A DNA stretch of 54,923 nt from an uncultured Lachnospiraceae bacterium (GCA_910588845.1 CAJURU010000022.1:1-54923), one strand, 5' to 3'. Counted from the stretch's first letter, positions 17,546 through 27,286 are shown. Numbers and translations: made by a program. Notes: generated by a model not told the origin, from the letters alone.

Positions 17546-17620
17546 GCCGTACAAATATATTAGCTAGTACAACAGACGGTAAATTTTGCTGCATTGTACC
17601 AGTTAATATATTCGTACGGC
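17546..17620. repeat. 75-base imperfect palindrome in the metG leader
   Basis: Outer arms of 17 bases (GCCGTACAAATATATTA and its inverse ending GTACGGC) pair with one mismatch. Inside, CTAGTACAA and TTGTACCAG pair with one mismatch, leaving an apical region of about 19 bases. It starts 38 bases upstream of the metG start codon. It has neither a T-box core nor a T tract. A miniature mobile element or a structured leader are the two readings. Confidence 0.6.
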
Positions 17621-17642
17621 ACCTCCATCTCTCGTAATCCTC

Positions 17643-19379
17643 TTACAGATTGATAAAGCGGTCTGCCTCGTCCGTCAGAGTACCGGCAACCTCCCTGTTA
17701 TCATCCATTGCTTCTGCAATCTCGCTGATATCTTTCACGAGGTTGGATGTATTCATAGCTACATTCGTAGCTCCTCTCGCGCTTTCACCTACCGCCGTGT
17801 TGATGCCGTTAATCGAATCTGTAATATTCCCCATCAACTGCTTCAAGTTGACAGACATATCGTTAAACCGGGTGACAATGTCATTGACATGGACAGCATC
17901 CTCATTATACTGCTTGCCGGCATTCACAAACCCTTCATAATCGGGCAGTATATTATCATTGATATATTTTACAATCGAATCTGCGCTGTCAATCAACTCA
18001 TTTACAGCCTCAATTACCATGTTATTAATGGTCTGAATATTATTAGCAGCCTCCCGGCTGGAACTTGCCAGCTGGCTGATTTCGTCTGCAACAACTGCAA
18101 ATCCTCGACCCGCTTCTCCTGCCCTGGCCGCCTCTATGGATGCGTTCAGCGACAAAAGATTTGTCTGCCCGGAAATGCTCAAAATCTCATCCGTCAAATC
18201 ATTGACACGGTCTACGCTCTTGCTGCTCTCAATCGCGCGTTTCAGTTTATCAATAATCGCATTGATAATATCGCTCGTATTCTGCTTGTTATCGACTGCA
18301 TTCTTCTCCAAATGCTCCGCACGCTCCTGCATGCCTGCTGCATAATCATACAATCCCTGTGAAGCATCGGACAACTCAATAATATTCTCATCCACAACGC
18401 CCACATTTTCCTTAATGTCTGTAATCGTTGAGGAAATAGTCTCCATAGATGCAGACAGCTCTTCCATAACGGCTGAAATGTCGTAAGAATTATTATTCGC
18501 TGTAGATACCTTGTCTGACACTAAATTAACGATAGTACCGAGCTGGTCGGAACTTACATTGATATGTCCCATAATCCCCTGCAATGTCTCAATAAATGTA
18601 TTGATGCCGGCTGCCAGCGTACCAATCTCATCCGTACAGAAGCATTGCACACGTTTCGTCAAATCTCCTTCTCCCGCCTCGATGGTGGCAATGACATCAC
18701 GAAGCTGTGCGTTGATATTGATAAGACGCTTGCACACCCAAGTCCAGCATACCCATACGACAAAAAGCAGAACAAGCACGCTGCACACAATGAGGATAAT
18801 CGTTGTGCGGGTTACACTGCCATATACCTTATTTAAAAGCGACACGGCATTTGCCATGGCTTCTTTGTTGACTACAATCAATTCGTCGAGCTCTTCCGTC
18901 AAAGCTACGCCTGCTTCCCGCAAATCATTGCTTGCAAGCTCAGACGCTTCTGCTTTCTGTTTCCTAGCGCTGTGATCCAGAATCTTATCAAAAATCACCA
19001 GATAACTCCCATAATCCTTCTTAAATTTGGCAAAGGCTTCCTCTTCCTCTGCGCTGAGTCCCTGCTCATATTGCGCACATAAATCTGTAATCTCCGCTTT
19101 CAATTCATCCGCTTCTTTTTCTAACGACAGTTTATCTTTAGTATCTTCCTCCACTATATGCGCAAACGCCACACGCCTCAACATCTGATACGCAATCGTG
19201 ACGTCTTCTATCTGCTCTATTCTCACCACATAATTGCCGGTGATATTCTCACTGGTCTTCATAATCCGATTCGTGCTGTTAAAACTTACAATTCCCAAAA
19301 TCAGCATTAAAATACCTAATACTGCAACCGGAATCAAGATCTTCAGCCTGATACTCAGGTTCTTCAAAAACATTGCCAT
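17643..19379 (-). CDS. Methyl-accepting chemotaxis protein, four-helix-bundle sensor
   Basis: A 578-residue transmembrane chemoreceptor: TM1 at about 13-32, a helical periplasm-side sensor (4HB_MCP-like, about 33-185), TM2 at about 192-213, HAMP, then the long coiled-coil signalling domain with the hairpin tip EILSISGQTNLLSLNASIEAARAGEAGRGF split over a typical Glu/Gly-rich bend. It would relay ligand binding to CheA/CheW. AGGAGG is nine bases before the ATG. Single-gene unit between metG and the sortase operon; the ligand is unknown. Confidence 0.9.
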   Translation of the reverse strand: MAMFLKNLSIRLKILIPVAVLGILMLILGIVSFNSTNRIMKTSENITGNYVVRIEQIEDVTIAYQMLRRVAFAHIVEEDTKDKLSLEKEADELKAEITDLCAQYEQGLSAEEEEAFAKFKKDYGSYLVIFDKILDHSARKQKAEASELASNDLREAGVALTEELDELIVVNKEAMANAVSLLNKVYGSVTRTTIILIVCSVLVLLFVVWVCWTWVCKRLININAQLRDVIATIEAGEGDLTKRVQCFCTDEIGTLAAGINTFIETLQGIMGHINVSSDQLGTIVNLVSDKVSTANNNSYDISAVMEELSASMETISSTITDIKENVGVVDENIIELSDASQGLYDYAAGMQERAEHLEKNAVDNKQNTSDIINAIIDKLKRAIESSKSVDRVNDLTDEILSISGQTNLLSLNASIEAARAGEAGRGFAVVADEISQLASSSREAANNIQTINNMVIEAVNELIDSADSIVKYINDNILPDYEGFVNAGKQYNEDAVHVNDIVTRFNDMSVNLKQLMGNITDSINGINTAVGESARGATNVAMNTSNLVKDISEIAEAMDDNREVAGTLTDEADRFINL

Positions 19380-19567
19380 TCCTCTTCTCCTCCTAACGTA
19401 AATAATATTTTCTTCCCACGAAATATTGACTAAAATTTATTATAATATATTTCTGCCCCTAAGTCCAGTATAACCAGCCTTGAGATCACGCATTTTTTAA
19501 TACCTTGTCACCTTGGCGTGAAAGTAAACAGCCACAATCCCCAGCATGGTTTCTCTGCATCTTACAC

Positions 19568-20338
19568 TTATTTTTCCATCCGCTTTGCCACTACCACAAG
19601 CCTGCCGTTTTCGGCATAATAAGAACAGGTCGACAGCGTAAGGAAAGTATCGCCAAACTCTGCCGTAACACCTGTATGATAGATGGACTTTTCCGTCACG
19701 TGCTCATAGAATTCTCGAAACTCTTCTTTTGTCTGAGCCTCATAAAACTGATAATATTGGAATCTGCCGTCATCATTCTCTGCAATCTGCGTCCGAAACA
19801 CTGCCATAACCTGATACTGCCGCTCCTCATACAGCGTACTAAATGTTATACATTCATGCTCACGGCCAAATGTCTCACTCTCATATCCGTCCAACGCTCC
19901 GAACATCGAACCGTCTTTCATGTTATGTCCATAAATAATTATATTTGTTCCCGGCGTCTCCACATCCGCTATGCTTTTTACAAAGAGACACCCATACTTA
20001 TCCTCCTCTTTCTGAAAATTATGGCTGAGATAATATGTGTCATCTTCGCACTGCATAACCGGATAATCAATTTTCGTCCCCTCTATCGTAAGCCAGCCCA
20101 CCAGATCATGATTCTCTTCGGAAAGGCTTTGCAGCCCTGTGCTCTGCTGTCCTTCTTGCCGCTCACGGCTTTCCAACGGCTCAACATCACCGCACTCCGT
20201 TTTCCGCTTTTGAAGCTGTCTCTGCTGTCTTTCATGCCGGATGGAAAGACAGCATGAGCGCCCCACAGGGAACAGGCATACTATCGTCGCCACTGCAAGC
20301 GCCGCCCGAAGCAGGCGGTATCTGCCTTTATCCTTCAC
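19568..20338 (-). CDS. srtB: Class B sortase
   Basis: A sortase of about 256 residues with one N-terminal TM helix and the SrtB fold. Catalytic residues are visible: His in YGHNM, Cys in LSTCSYY, and Arg in VVVAKR near the end. It cleaves a C-terminal sorting motif and links the substrate to peptidoglycan. The GTG at 20338 is chosen because GGAGG stands seven bases upstream; the ATG at 20356 overlaps that site. The gene overlaps the end of the surface-protein gene by 11 bases, so the two are translationally coupled and the surface protein is the likely substrate. Confidence 0.85.
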   Translation of the reverse strand: MKDKGRYRLLRAALAVATIVCLFPVGRSCCLSIRHERQQRQLQKRKTECGDVEPLESRERQEGQQSTGLQSLSEENHDLVGWLTIEGTKIDYPVMQCEDDTYYLSHNFQKEEDKYGCLFVKSIADVETPGTNIIIYGHNMKDGSMFGALDGYESETFGREHECITFSTLYEERQYQVMAVFRTQIAENDDGRFQYYQFYEAQTKEEFREFYEHVTEKSIYHTGVTAEFGDTFLTLSTCSYYAENGRLVVVAKRMEK

Positions 20339-23300
20339 ACACTTTCCTCCACTCATCGCCTACGCTCTTGCCAATACTGTGATAATATAGCAAAAACAGT
20401 GAAATAAGCAACAATGCCGGATATTTTCGTAATTTCCCTTTCTGCGCCCAGTGTACCAGCCTGGAGATAACCGCCTTCTTCTCCCTCTCTGTGATGCCGC
20501 TGTCGCCAGACTTGAAGTACAAGAGTAAATAGGTAAATCCAGCTATCATTCCCAACGTAGCAAAAATTTTTACAGATGCTTGCTCTCCCGTCGACGGCTC
20601 TCTGCCTGGCAATTTGGGCGATGATTTCTCTGCCCCCGGCGGCGTTTTATCCCCAGGAACAATTGCAGCTCTCCCTTTTGAAATCTCTACCATGGCCTTT
20701 CTCGTCGTCTCGTTTCCGGCATTATCCGCCGCCGTGACCTGGAGGTTATGTTTACCCTCGCCCTCTATGTCCACAGCAAAACTGTAATCCTCTACCATGG
20801 CGTCCTTAAATTCCCCTACGCCTACGGCCCGCGCTTTGCCGCCGTCCAACTGGTAAGAAACAGACGATAAACCTGCCGTGACTTTTTCTCCTGCGCGGTC
20901 CGACACGTCCACATTAATCGTTACCCGAGGCTGAACTTTATTTCTGCCGTCCCTGTCCGCCTGAGACTTATCTGCCTTAACTGCGCCGCTTGCTTCCTTG
21001 GAAAAATATATCTCTGGCGCATTATCCTCCACAACGGCGCCCGCACCGTCCGCTGTGAGCGCCTTGCGCACAGAAATGTTTCCGGCATTGTCGCTGCATG
21101 TGAGGAATACGCTGCCTTTAAAATCCTCATCTATGGTAACTACAGCCGTATACTGCCCGCCCGCGTCGTTCCCGTGGACCGTCATAACTGCTGACACTCC
21201 TCCGCTGCGCGCGCGGACCGCTTTTGTCCATCTCTGATACATACGAATAATGGCTGCGCCCTGTTTTGCTTCTCCCTTCTCCGGCTCCAGGCTGTAATCT
21301 CCTTGCTTCAGTCCGCTTCCTTCTTCTATCACCGGCACAGAAATCGTCAGTTTCCTCCGGCCGACCACCCAATCCGCAAAACTTCTGCTCCCTGCACCAA
21401 AAGACACCTCGCCCAGAACAGGCGCCGTCTCATCCGCCCATTTCGCATAGAGCGTAGTTTTCCGGGACGCGGTATTCTCCTCCACAACGCTATAAATATC
21501 CCAAAAAGAAGATTCCTTCCCATTTGCCTCTTTATACCAGCCTTTGAACGTATACCCTCTCCGCTGCGGCTCCTCCGGCTCTTTTAAAAGCCCGCCATAC
21601 CGTACGTTTTGCGTCTGAGGGACTTTCCCTGCTCCTCCATTCAAATCAAAGCTTATCTGATAAATATCTCTGTCATAAAACACTTGCAAAACCAAACTGC
21701 CATCCGCCCGCACAATCCCGGACGATTTGTCAAGCCCAGTATAAACACTTTGCGTAAACCCGGTATAAGGGTTGGGTTCTGCACTCACAACATCTCCTAT
21801 ACTTCCTATCTTGTATTCCGTGTCGGCATTAACCCTGGTATAGCCGTTTCCCTCAACATCCTGCCAGTAGTGTTCCACCCGGTATGGAGCCCCTTCGCCA
21901 ACCAGCCAAACGGCATAAAGCGTCATGTCGCTTTCTAACGTCATTTGCGCCCCCGCATCGTAAGGCGCACCGCTGCCGTCCTTTTGTGTATTCCATCCGG
22001 CAAACACATATCCCGGACGGGTTATCGCTCCCGCTGCGGTAAACTCCGGATGCCTATAAGAGATTTCTTTTCCCACATTGATACGGCCAGGTTTAACTTC
22101 ACTGTCTGGGCAGACGTCTCCACCGTTCGCATCATAAGACAAAGTGATATTTTTCTCATACACACCGTAATAGGACGCATCGCCATTTAATGTAAGTTCA
22201 TCGCCTGCCTTTATCTCTCCGGCAAAGCCCTGCAATTTTTCCTCCCAACCGACAAACGTATAACCGTCCATTAACTTTGGCTCCGGTGCAATAACTGTGC
22301 CGCTGTCTATGTTCTCTTCCATTTTCGCGGCAACGGTTTCCTTATTCCCGGCGCTGCCGGAATAAAATTCAGCGTTATATTGTGTTTTTTCCTTAAAAAT
22401 TGCATACAAGTCCGTATCGTCTTCTATCTCAAACGTATCGCCAGCGCCGTACATCGTACCGCTTCCATCAGCCTTGGTGTTCCACCCCGCAAAAATTTTA
22501 CCGTCAATATGTAATCCTTCCTGGGATTTTACCGTAACTTCATCTCCCGGTTCATATTCATTATCGTCCGTAACCACTGTTCCTTTGGCGCCATTTTTAA
22601 TATAATAGACAAAACAGCCATATCCAGGATTCACCGTGCTCAGATATACCTGGTTGTTTTCCCCCTCTTTATCCAAAACTGCATACCACTTTTTTTCGGA
22701 ATCGGTTACATCCACAAAAGAGATTTTTTTCATATCCCTTTTCTTTAATATCTCATACCCCTCCACGCCCTGGGCAATCACATAATTCTCCTGCGGCTTG
22801 AGGTAAAGCTTAACCGGATAAGTAAGCGTATCGCTAATCTGGATTTTCCGCAATGTCTGGTCTTTCGCATCCAGATAAATACCGTCCACGCCGGAATCTT
22901 CTGAAATGCCCGCAAACTTCACATCACCGGAAATCGTCACCGACGTATCCCCTACATCTACGGTAGAATTATAAAGCGCGCCGCTGCCCGCATACTTTTG
23001 GTTGCTGCAAGTATTCCCAGTGAAAGTGCCTCCCCTAATGTAAGTTCTGGTATCTGCATGGCCGCAATGTGCAATGCAGCCTCCTTTGCTGATACTCGTA
23101 TTTCCATTAAAAATACCATCATTAACTGTCAACGTAGACATACAGATAAATATAAATCCTCCGCCTACAAATCCTTCCAGATCGGAAGCGTCTGTGATTC
23201 TGTTATTTTCATAACACCCTCCATTAATGGTAACATCCGTATACGTGGCATAAATCGCGCCTCCTGACCGGGAAGCGGAACAATCCCTTATTGTGGCATT

Positions 23301-24128
23301 ATTTAAAATAATCTTATTTCCTGGCGTGTTACCATAAATCGCGCCTCCGATGTAAGTTGCCGAACAGTTTTCTATCAGCGCACGGTTGACAACCACATCA
23401 TTTCCCCTGCCGCTTAAGTTAATTGCACCGCCGTTGCCTGCCCTGCAGTTTTTAATCATGCAGCCGTCATCCACCACTAATTTATTATTACTCACCAGCA
23501 GTATCATAGATGTCGCCCCGGTTCCGCCATCAAGCGCAATATTTTCTAAAAACAGGCTGGCGCCGCTGTTAAGATAAAGTCCGCCGCCTTGCCTGGTTAT
23601 CGTGCCCCCGCCTTTTATCGTAACGTTGCCGACAATTTCCACCGGCTCACAGATCGTTAAAGTAACCCCCGGCATAACAATCAATTCCCCATCCTGCATC
23701 TGCCCGGGATCCCGCCAGATTGTATCTTCACTGATTACCCCGCAGCCGGGCTCCTGCGGTGACGCAGGCTCCTTTGGCTCTTCCGTATACATCACATCCA
23801 TTTTGCCAAGCGGGAATCTTGCATGTTTAAGTTCATCTCTTTTTAAGCCGTCAGTTTCCCTGCCTTTCCCTTCATCCGCAGTAACGGAACCCTTCAGCGG
23901 TGAAAACTTTTGCTCTTGTGTCTCTTCTTCCGTTCCAACCGGCAAATCCAAAACTTCAGCCGGCAATTCCTGCTGTTCTGCCGCCTCCGCCGAAAGGCTA
24001 AATTGCGGAAGCGGAATTGACGCCAGGATCAAACATATCCCCAGAAATGCCGCCATCAGCTGCTGCCTGATGGGATGATGACAAGACGCCTTTCTTTTTC
24101 CTGCCTGAAAATTGAGCTTTTCTCTCAT
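20328..24128 (-). CDS. Sortase-anchored surface protein with beta-helix and InlB-type repeats
   Basis: A 1266-residue exported protein. A long signal peptide ends near residue 50. Residues about 150-400 form a right-handed beta-helix rich in GGAIY/GGAINLS turns. Several Listeria-Bacteroides (InlB B) repeats follow (GYTFVGWEE, GYVFAGWNT, GYTFKGWYK), then Ig-like domains. The C-terminus has EPSTG at 1177-1181, a TM helix, a basic loop, a second hydrophobic segment (LLLISLFLLYYHSIGK) and a short tail, 90 residues in all. This two-helix tail differs from the classical LPxTG signal and seems typical of Lachnospiraceae SrtB substrates. Likely an adhesin; the ligand is unknown. AAGGAGAG precedes the ATG. 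Confidence 0.85.
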   Translation of the reverse strand: MREKLNFQAGKRKASCHHPIRQQLMAAFLGICLILASIPLPQFSLSAEAAEQQELPAEVLDLPVGTEEETQEQKFSPLKGSVTADEGKGRETDGLKRDELKHARFPLGKMDVMYTEEPKEPASPQEPGCGVISEDTIWRDPGQMQDGELIVMPGVTLTICEPVEIVGNVTIKGGGTITRQGGGLYLNSGASLFLENIALDGGTGATSMILLVSNNKLVVDDGCMIKNCRAGNGGAINLSGRGNDVVVNRALIENCSATYIGGAIYGNTPGNKIILNNATIRDCSASRSGGAIYATYTDVTINGGCYENNRITDASDLEGFVGGGFIFICMSTLTVNDGIFNGNTSISKGGCIAHCGHADTRTYIRGGTFTGNTCSNQKYAGSGALYNSTVDVGDTSVTISGDVKFAGISEDSGVDGIYLDAKDQTLRKIQISDTLTYPVKLYLKPQENYVIAQGVEGYEILKKRDMKKISFVDVTDSEKKWYAVLDKEGENNQVYLSTVNPGYGCFVYYIKNGAKGTVVTDDNEYEPGDEVTVKSQEGLHIDGKIFAGWNTKADGSGTMYGAGDTFEIEDDTDLYAIFKEKTQYNAEFYSGSAGNKETVAAKMEENIDSGTVIAPEPKLMDGYTFVGWEEKLQGFAGEIKAGDELTLNGDASYYGVYEKNITLSYDANGGDVCPDSEVKPGRINVGKEISYRHPEFTAAGAITRPGYVFAGWNTQKDGSGAPYDAGAQMTLESDMTLYAVWLVGEGAPYRVEHYWQDVEGNGYTRVNADTEYKIGSIGDVVSAEPNPYTGFTQSVYTGLDKSSGIVRADGSLVLQVFYDRDIYQISFDLNGGAGKVPQTQNVRYGGLLKEPEEPQRRGYTFKGWYKEANGKESSFWDIYSVVEENTASRKTTLYAKWADETAPVLGEVSFGAGSRSFADWVVGRRKLTISVPVIEEGSGLKQGDYSLEPEKGEAKQGAAIIRMYQRWTKAVRARSGGVSAVMTVHGNDAGGQYTAVVTIDEDFKGSVFLTCSDNAGNISVRKALTADGAGAVVEDNAPEIYFSKEASGAVKADKSQADRDGRNKVQPRVTINVDVSDRAGEKVTAGLSSVSYQLDGGKARAVGVGEFKDAMVEDYSFAVDIEGEGKHNLQVTAADNAGNETTRKAMVEISKGRAAIVPGDKTPPGAEKSSPKLPGREPSTGEQASVKIFATLGMIAGFTYLLLYFKSGDSGITEREKKAVISRLVHWAQKGKLRKYPALLLISLFLLYYHSIGKSVGDEWRKVCEG

Positions 24129-24271
24129 CTCATATCACTCTCCTTGTTATCATATGTCCGCTAAAATTCTGCCGCTGCTGACACTGCATAAGCGCCAAAA
24201 CATCCTCCGCATGTTTTTCGCCTTCCTTTGCCCGATATTACACTTTCCCTGATTTCAAAATCTTATAGCCC

Positions 24272-24748
24272 TTAGATATCTTTATCCTCTGCTATCTTAA
24301 TATCCTCTGCTGCGTCAGCATCCACTGCCTCTGACGGCTCCATATTTTCAGCTGCGTCCCCTGCTGCATCAAAGTCTTCGTCGTCCTCTGCATAGACAAA
24401 CTCGCATTTATTGCCGCACTTATTGCAATACAGGGCATCCGCGTCGTTGGGGGCGCTGCAAACCGGACATAACTTTTTGCCTTTGCGCTCTGCGATACCG
24501 CTTCTCAACTCCTCAATCTTCTGTAATGTTTCCGTGATAAGCGTGATCTCTTCAAAAAGAGGCTGCGCATCGTCTTTATGCATTTCATAGTACTGTTTGC
24601 CAATCTCTGAATACTGCCTGCGCACAAAATCTTCCTTATTGCGGATATCCATCCTGAGTTTCGTGATTTCCGTCAAATCTGTTACCTTTTGTGATACGTC
24701 TTTGCTTGTCTCTGTGATTGTCTCTCCAATTTTTCCTAAAATATCCAT
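24272..24748 (-). CDS. Coiled-coil protein with C-terminal zinc ribbon
   Basis: A 158-residue cytoplasmic protein: amphipathic helices with coiled-coil character at about 1-85, then a zinc ribbon CPVC...CNKC at about 94-112, and a very acidic tail rich in Asp, Glu and Ala. Such zinc-ribbon proteins are common and uncharacterised in Lachnospiraceae. AGGAGG lies before the ATG. It is 140 bases downstream of nothing transcribed with it and stands alone; I do not assign a function. Confidence 0.7.
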   Translation of the reverse strand: MDILGKIGETITETSKDVSQKVTDLTEITKLRMDIRNKEDFVRRQYSEIGKQYYEMHKDDAQPLFEEITLITETLQKIEELRSGIAERKGKKLCPVCSAPNDADALYCNKCGNKCEFVYAEDDEDFDAAGDAAENMEPSEAVDADAAEDIKIAEDKDI

Positions 24749-24763
24749 ATGTGTTCCTCCTTT

Positions 24764-24877
24764 TTAAATTATATCATCTGCTACATTTTCCAGAACAGCA
24801 GGCTGGCTCCTGCCGATACTATGATAGTATACCAAAAAAAGCGATATTATTATCCTTGCAGGAATCTTCTGTTTCCT
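24764..24877 (-). pseudogene. Scar of a second sortase-substrate C-terminus
   Basis: A 37-codon open stretch ending in TAA encodes RKQKIPARIIISLFLVYYHSIGRSQ followed by a short tail. It aligns with the C-terminal LRKYPALLLISLFLLYYHSIGKS of the intact surface protein 4 kb away. An in-frame TAG (24878-24880) precedes it and the rest of the gene is gone. The neat palindrome around 24816-24830 is simply the codons for this YYHS region. Confidence 0.65.
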
Positions 24878-24893
24878 CTACCAGCCGTTAAAC

Positions 24894-25826
24894 TTATCTC
24901 ATGCAGATATAACCCATATACACGGCATAAATGGCAACCATCACTGCTCCCTCTGTACGGCTGATACGTTTTCCGCTCCAGGCAAATATCCACACGATAA
25001 TACTCATTCCAATTAGAATTATAGCATCTATCATATTTTCCATCAAGACTTCCATAGGACTTATTGTACCGGCAATTCCCAACACCAGAAGAATATTGAA
25101 AATGCAGGAACCAATCACATTGCCGATTGCCATATCATCTTCTCCCTTCTTTGCCGCCACAATCGAAGTAACAAGCTCTGGCAGCGAGGTTCCCATCGCC
25201 ACAATCGTAAGTCCAATTAATGTCTGGCTGAGACCGAAATTTTCTGCAATCTTAATGGCAGAATCGACTACGATATCTCCGCCCATCACAATCGCTATAA
25301 TTCCTATTACAATATAAACCAGACACATGGCGGCGCAGAGAGACTTTATCTCCCCCGCGTCCTCCTGCGCTTTATTGCGATCCCTTTTTGCCCCCCTCAC
25401 AAGCCATACCAAAAAAACGATAAATCCTGCCAGTAAGAGCAATCCCTCGCCCCTGCCAATTTCCATGCCCAGATAACTCATGGCAAGCAGCGCCGCCGCC
25501 GCCAAAATAGAGATGGGAAACTCCTTTTTCAAAGTACTCGCCTTGACACTGAGCGGCATAATAACGGAACATACGCCGCAAACGATCATCAAATTAAAAA
25601 TGTTCGATCCGACAACATTACTGATAGCCACCGTATTCTCGCCCCGAAAAGCCGCCGCTATACTGACTGCGCACTCTGGCGCGCTGGTTCCCATCGCCAC
25701 CACAGTAAGGCCAATCACCATAGAAGATACCCTAAGCTTATGCGCAACGCCCGCGCTCCCGTCTACAAAGCAGTCCGCTCCCTTTATCAGCAGTATAAAG
25801 CCAATCACTAACAATACGTACTCCAA
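24894..25826 (-). CDS. Na+/Ca2+ exchanger family (CaCA) antiporter
   Basis: A 310-residue membrane protein with about ten TM helices in two inverted halves. Each half carries the ion-binding alpha-repeat signature: GTSAPECAVSIAAA in the first and GTSLPELVTSIVAA in the second. YrbG/MaX-type relatives exchange Na+ or K+ for Ca2+. The start is taken as TTG at 25826 because GAGGAG lies six bases upstream and the resulting EYVLLVIGFILLIKGADCFVDG matches the usual N-terminus; the ATG at 25880 has no binding site. Divergent from tyrS. Confidence 0.85.
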   Translation of the reverse strand: MEYVLLVIGFILLIKGADCFVDGSAGVAHKLRVSSMVIGLTVVAMGTSAPECAVSIAAAFRGENTVAISNVVGSNIFNLMIVCGVCSVIMPLSVKASTLKKEFPISILAAAALLAMSYLGMEIGRGEGLLLLAGFIVFLVWLVRGAKRDRNKAQEDAGEIKSLCAAMCLVYIVIGIIAIVMGGDIVVDSAIKIAENFGLSQTLIGLTIVAMGTSLPELVTSIVAAKKGEDDMAIGNVIGSCIFNILLVLGIAGTISPMEVLMENMIDAIILIGMSIIVWIFAWSGKRISRTEGAVMVAIYAVYMGYICMR

Positions 25827-26005
25827 GCCATTCTCCTCGCTTCCTAAATAATTATTAAAAAAGGGCTGGCAAAGAATCATTGTTCAACTTCTGCCTGCTT
25901 CTGGCAAGAGAACAATTATGCAAAAATTCAGCCCTCTACTATAATATTATTTCCCCTTTCCCGAAGCATACCACAAATTTTGTGAATTTAAAACGTGTAT
26001 ATCCC

Positions 26006-26034
26006 TTGACAAATCAGTCGTTTTTCCCTATAAT
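26006..26034 (+). promoter_or_regulatory. Consensus sigma-A promoter of tyrS
   Basis: TTGACA (26006-26011), a 17-base spacer and TATAAT (26029-26034): perfect in both boxes. The leader to the start codon is only about 20 bases, leaving no room for a T-box. Confidence 0.9.
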
Positions 26035-26061
26035 TTTCATTCAATACGAGGAGGAAAGACA

Positions 26062-27279
26062 ATGACTGTATACGACGAACTTGTTGCCCGGGGATTGATT
26101 GCCCAGGTAACAGATGAAGAAGAGATTAAAGAATTGATAAACAACGGCAAGGCCACTTTCTATATTGGCTTCGACCCCACCGCTGACAGCCTGCATGTAG
26201 GCCATTTTATGGCGCTGTGCCTGATGAAACGTTTACAGATGGCAGGCAATAAGCCTATCGCCTTAATCGGCGGCGGAACGGGCATGATTGGCGACCCTTC
26301 CGGTCGGACAGACATGCGCCAGATGATGACGCCCGAGACAATTCAGCATAACTGCGACTGCTTCAAGGAACAGATGAGCAGATTCATCGACTTTTCCGAA
26401 GGAAAAGCCTTGATGGTAAACAATGCAGATTGGCTTATGGACTTAAATTATATTGAAGTTCTGCGCGAGGTCGGCCCACATTTCTCTGTCAATCGCATGC
26501 TGACCGCAGAATGTTACAAACAGCGCATGGAAAAAGGTTTGAGCTTCCTGGAATTCAACTATATGATTATGCAGAGTTACGACTTCTATGCACTGTTCCA
26601 GAAGTACGGCTGCAATATGCAGTTCGGCGGCGACGACCAGTGGAGCAATATGTTAGGCGGCACAGAATTAATTCGCCGCAAACTAGGCAAAGACGCATAC
26701 GCCATGACGATTACATTACTGTTAAACTCCGAGGGCAAGAAAATGGGCAAAACGCAATCCGGCGCAGTTTGGCTTGACCCCAACAAGACTTCGCCCTTTG
26801 ATTTCTATCAGTACTGGCGGAATGTTGCGGATGCCGACGTCCTCAGATGCATTCGTATGCTGACGTTCCTGCCCTTGGAGGAAATTGACAAGATGGATGC
26901 ATGGGAAGGCGCACAGCTCAACAGAGCGAAAGAAATCCTCGCCTATGAACTGACAAAACTAGTACATGGAGAAGCGGAAGCCGCCAAAGCACAAGATGCC
27001 GCCAAGGCTCTTTTTTCTAGCGGAAATGCCGCTGATATGCCATCCGTAACCTTAATGGAAGATGATTTTGCCGACGGCGCTGTCGATATTCTGTCACTTT
27101 TGGTAAAATCCGGTCTCACCCCCTCCCGCTCCGAAGCGCGCCGCGCCGTAGAACAAGGCGGCGTCTCTGTAGACGGCGAGAAGATAACCGATATCAAGAC
27201 CGCTTACGGTGCAGACGCATTTACTGACGGCATGGTACTCAAGAAAGGCAAAAAGAATTTCCGCAAAATATTATTATAA
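26062..27279 (+). CDS. tyrS: Tyrosyl-tRNA synthetase
   Basis: A 405-residue class I synthetase charging tRNA-Tyr. The HIGH-like motif is HVGH in FDPTADSLHVGH, the tyrosine/tRNA pocket includes QFGGDDQWSN, the KMSKS loop reads KMGKT, and the C-terminus is an S4 RNA-binding domain (SRSEARRAVEQGGVSVDG). GAGGAGG precedes the ATG. It has a consensus promoter and its own terminator. Unlike many Firmicute tyrS genes it has no T-box leader, so tyrosine-dependent antitermination is not expected. Confidence 0.96.
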   Translation: MTVYDELVARGLIAQVTDEEEIKELINNGKATFYIGFDPTADSLHVGHFMALCLMKRLQMAGNKPIALIGGGTGMIGDPSGRTDMRQMMTPETIQHNCDCFKEQMSRFIDFSEGKALMVNNADWLMDLNYIEVLREVGPHFSVNRMLTAECYKQRMEKGLSFLEFNYMIMQSYDFYALFQKYGCNMQFGGDDQWSNMLGGTELIRRKLGKDAYAMTITLLLNSEGKKMGKTQSGAVWLDPNKTSPFDFYQYWRNVADADVLRCIRMLTFLPLEEIDKMDAWEGAQLNRAKEILAYELTKLVHGEAEAAKAQDAAKALFSSGNAADMPSVTLMEDDFADGAVDILSLLVKSGLTPSRSEARRAVEQGGVSVDGEKITDIKTAYGADAFTDGMVLKKGKKNFRKILL

Positions 27280-27286
27280 TGATTCA

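Noticed and set aside
17508..17594. N-terminal extension of MetG
   Set aside because: It runs through the palindrome and lacks a ribosome binding site, while the start at 17507 has AGGAGG at ideal spacing.
17508..17620. T-box riboswitch before metG
   Set aside because: No AGGGTGGNACCGCG-type antiterminator sequence and no terminator with T tract; only the palindrome is seen.
24811..24830. ATACTAT-ATAGTAT palindrome as an operator
   Set aside because: Explained by the codons of the YYHS segment in the sortase-tail remnant.
26012..26061. T-box before tyrS
   Set aside because: The consensus promoter leaves a leader of only about 20 bases.
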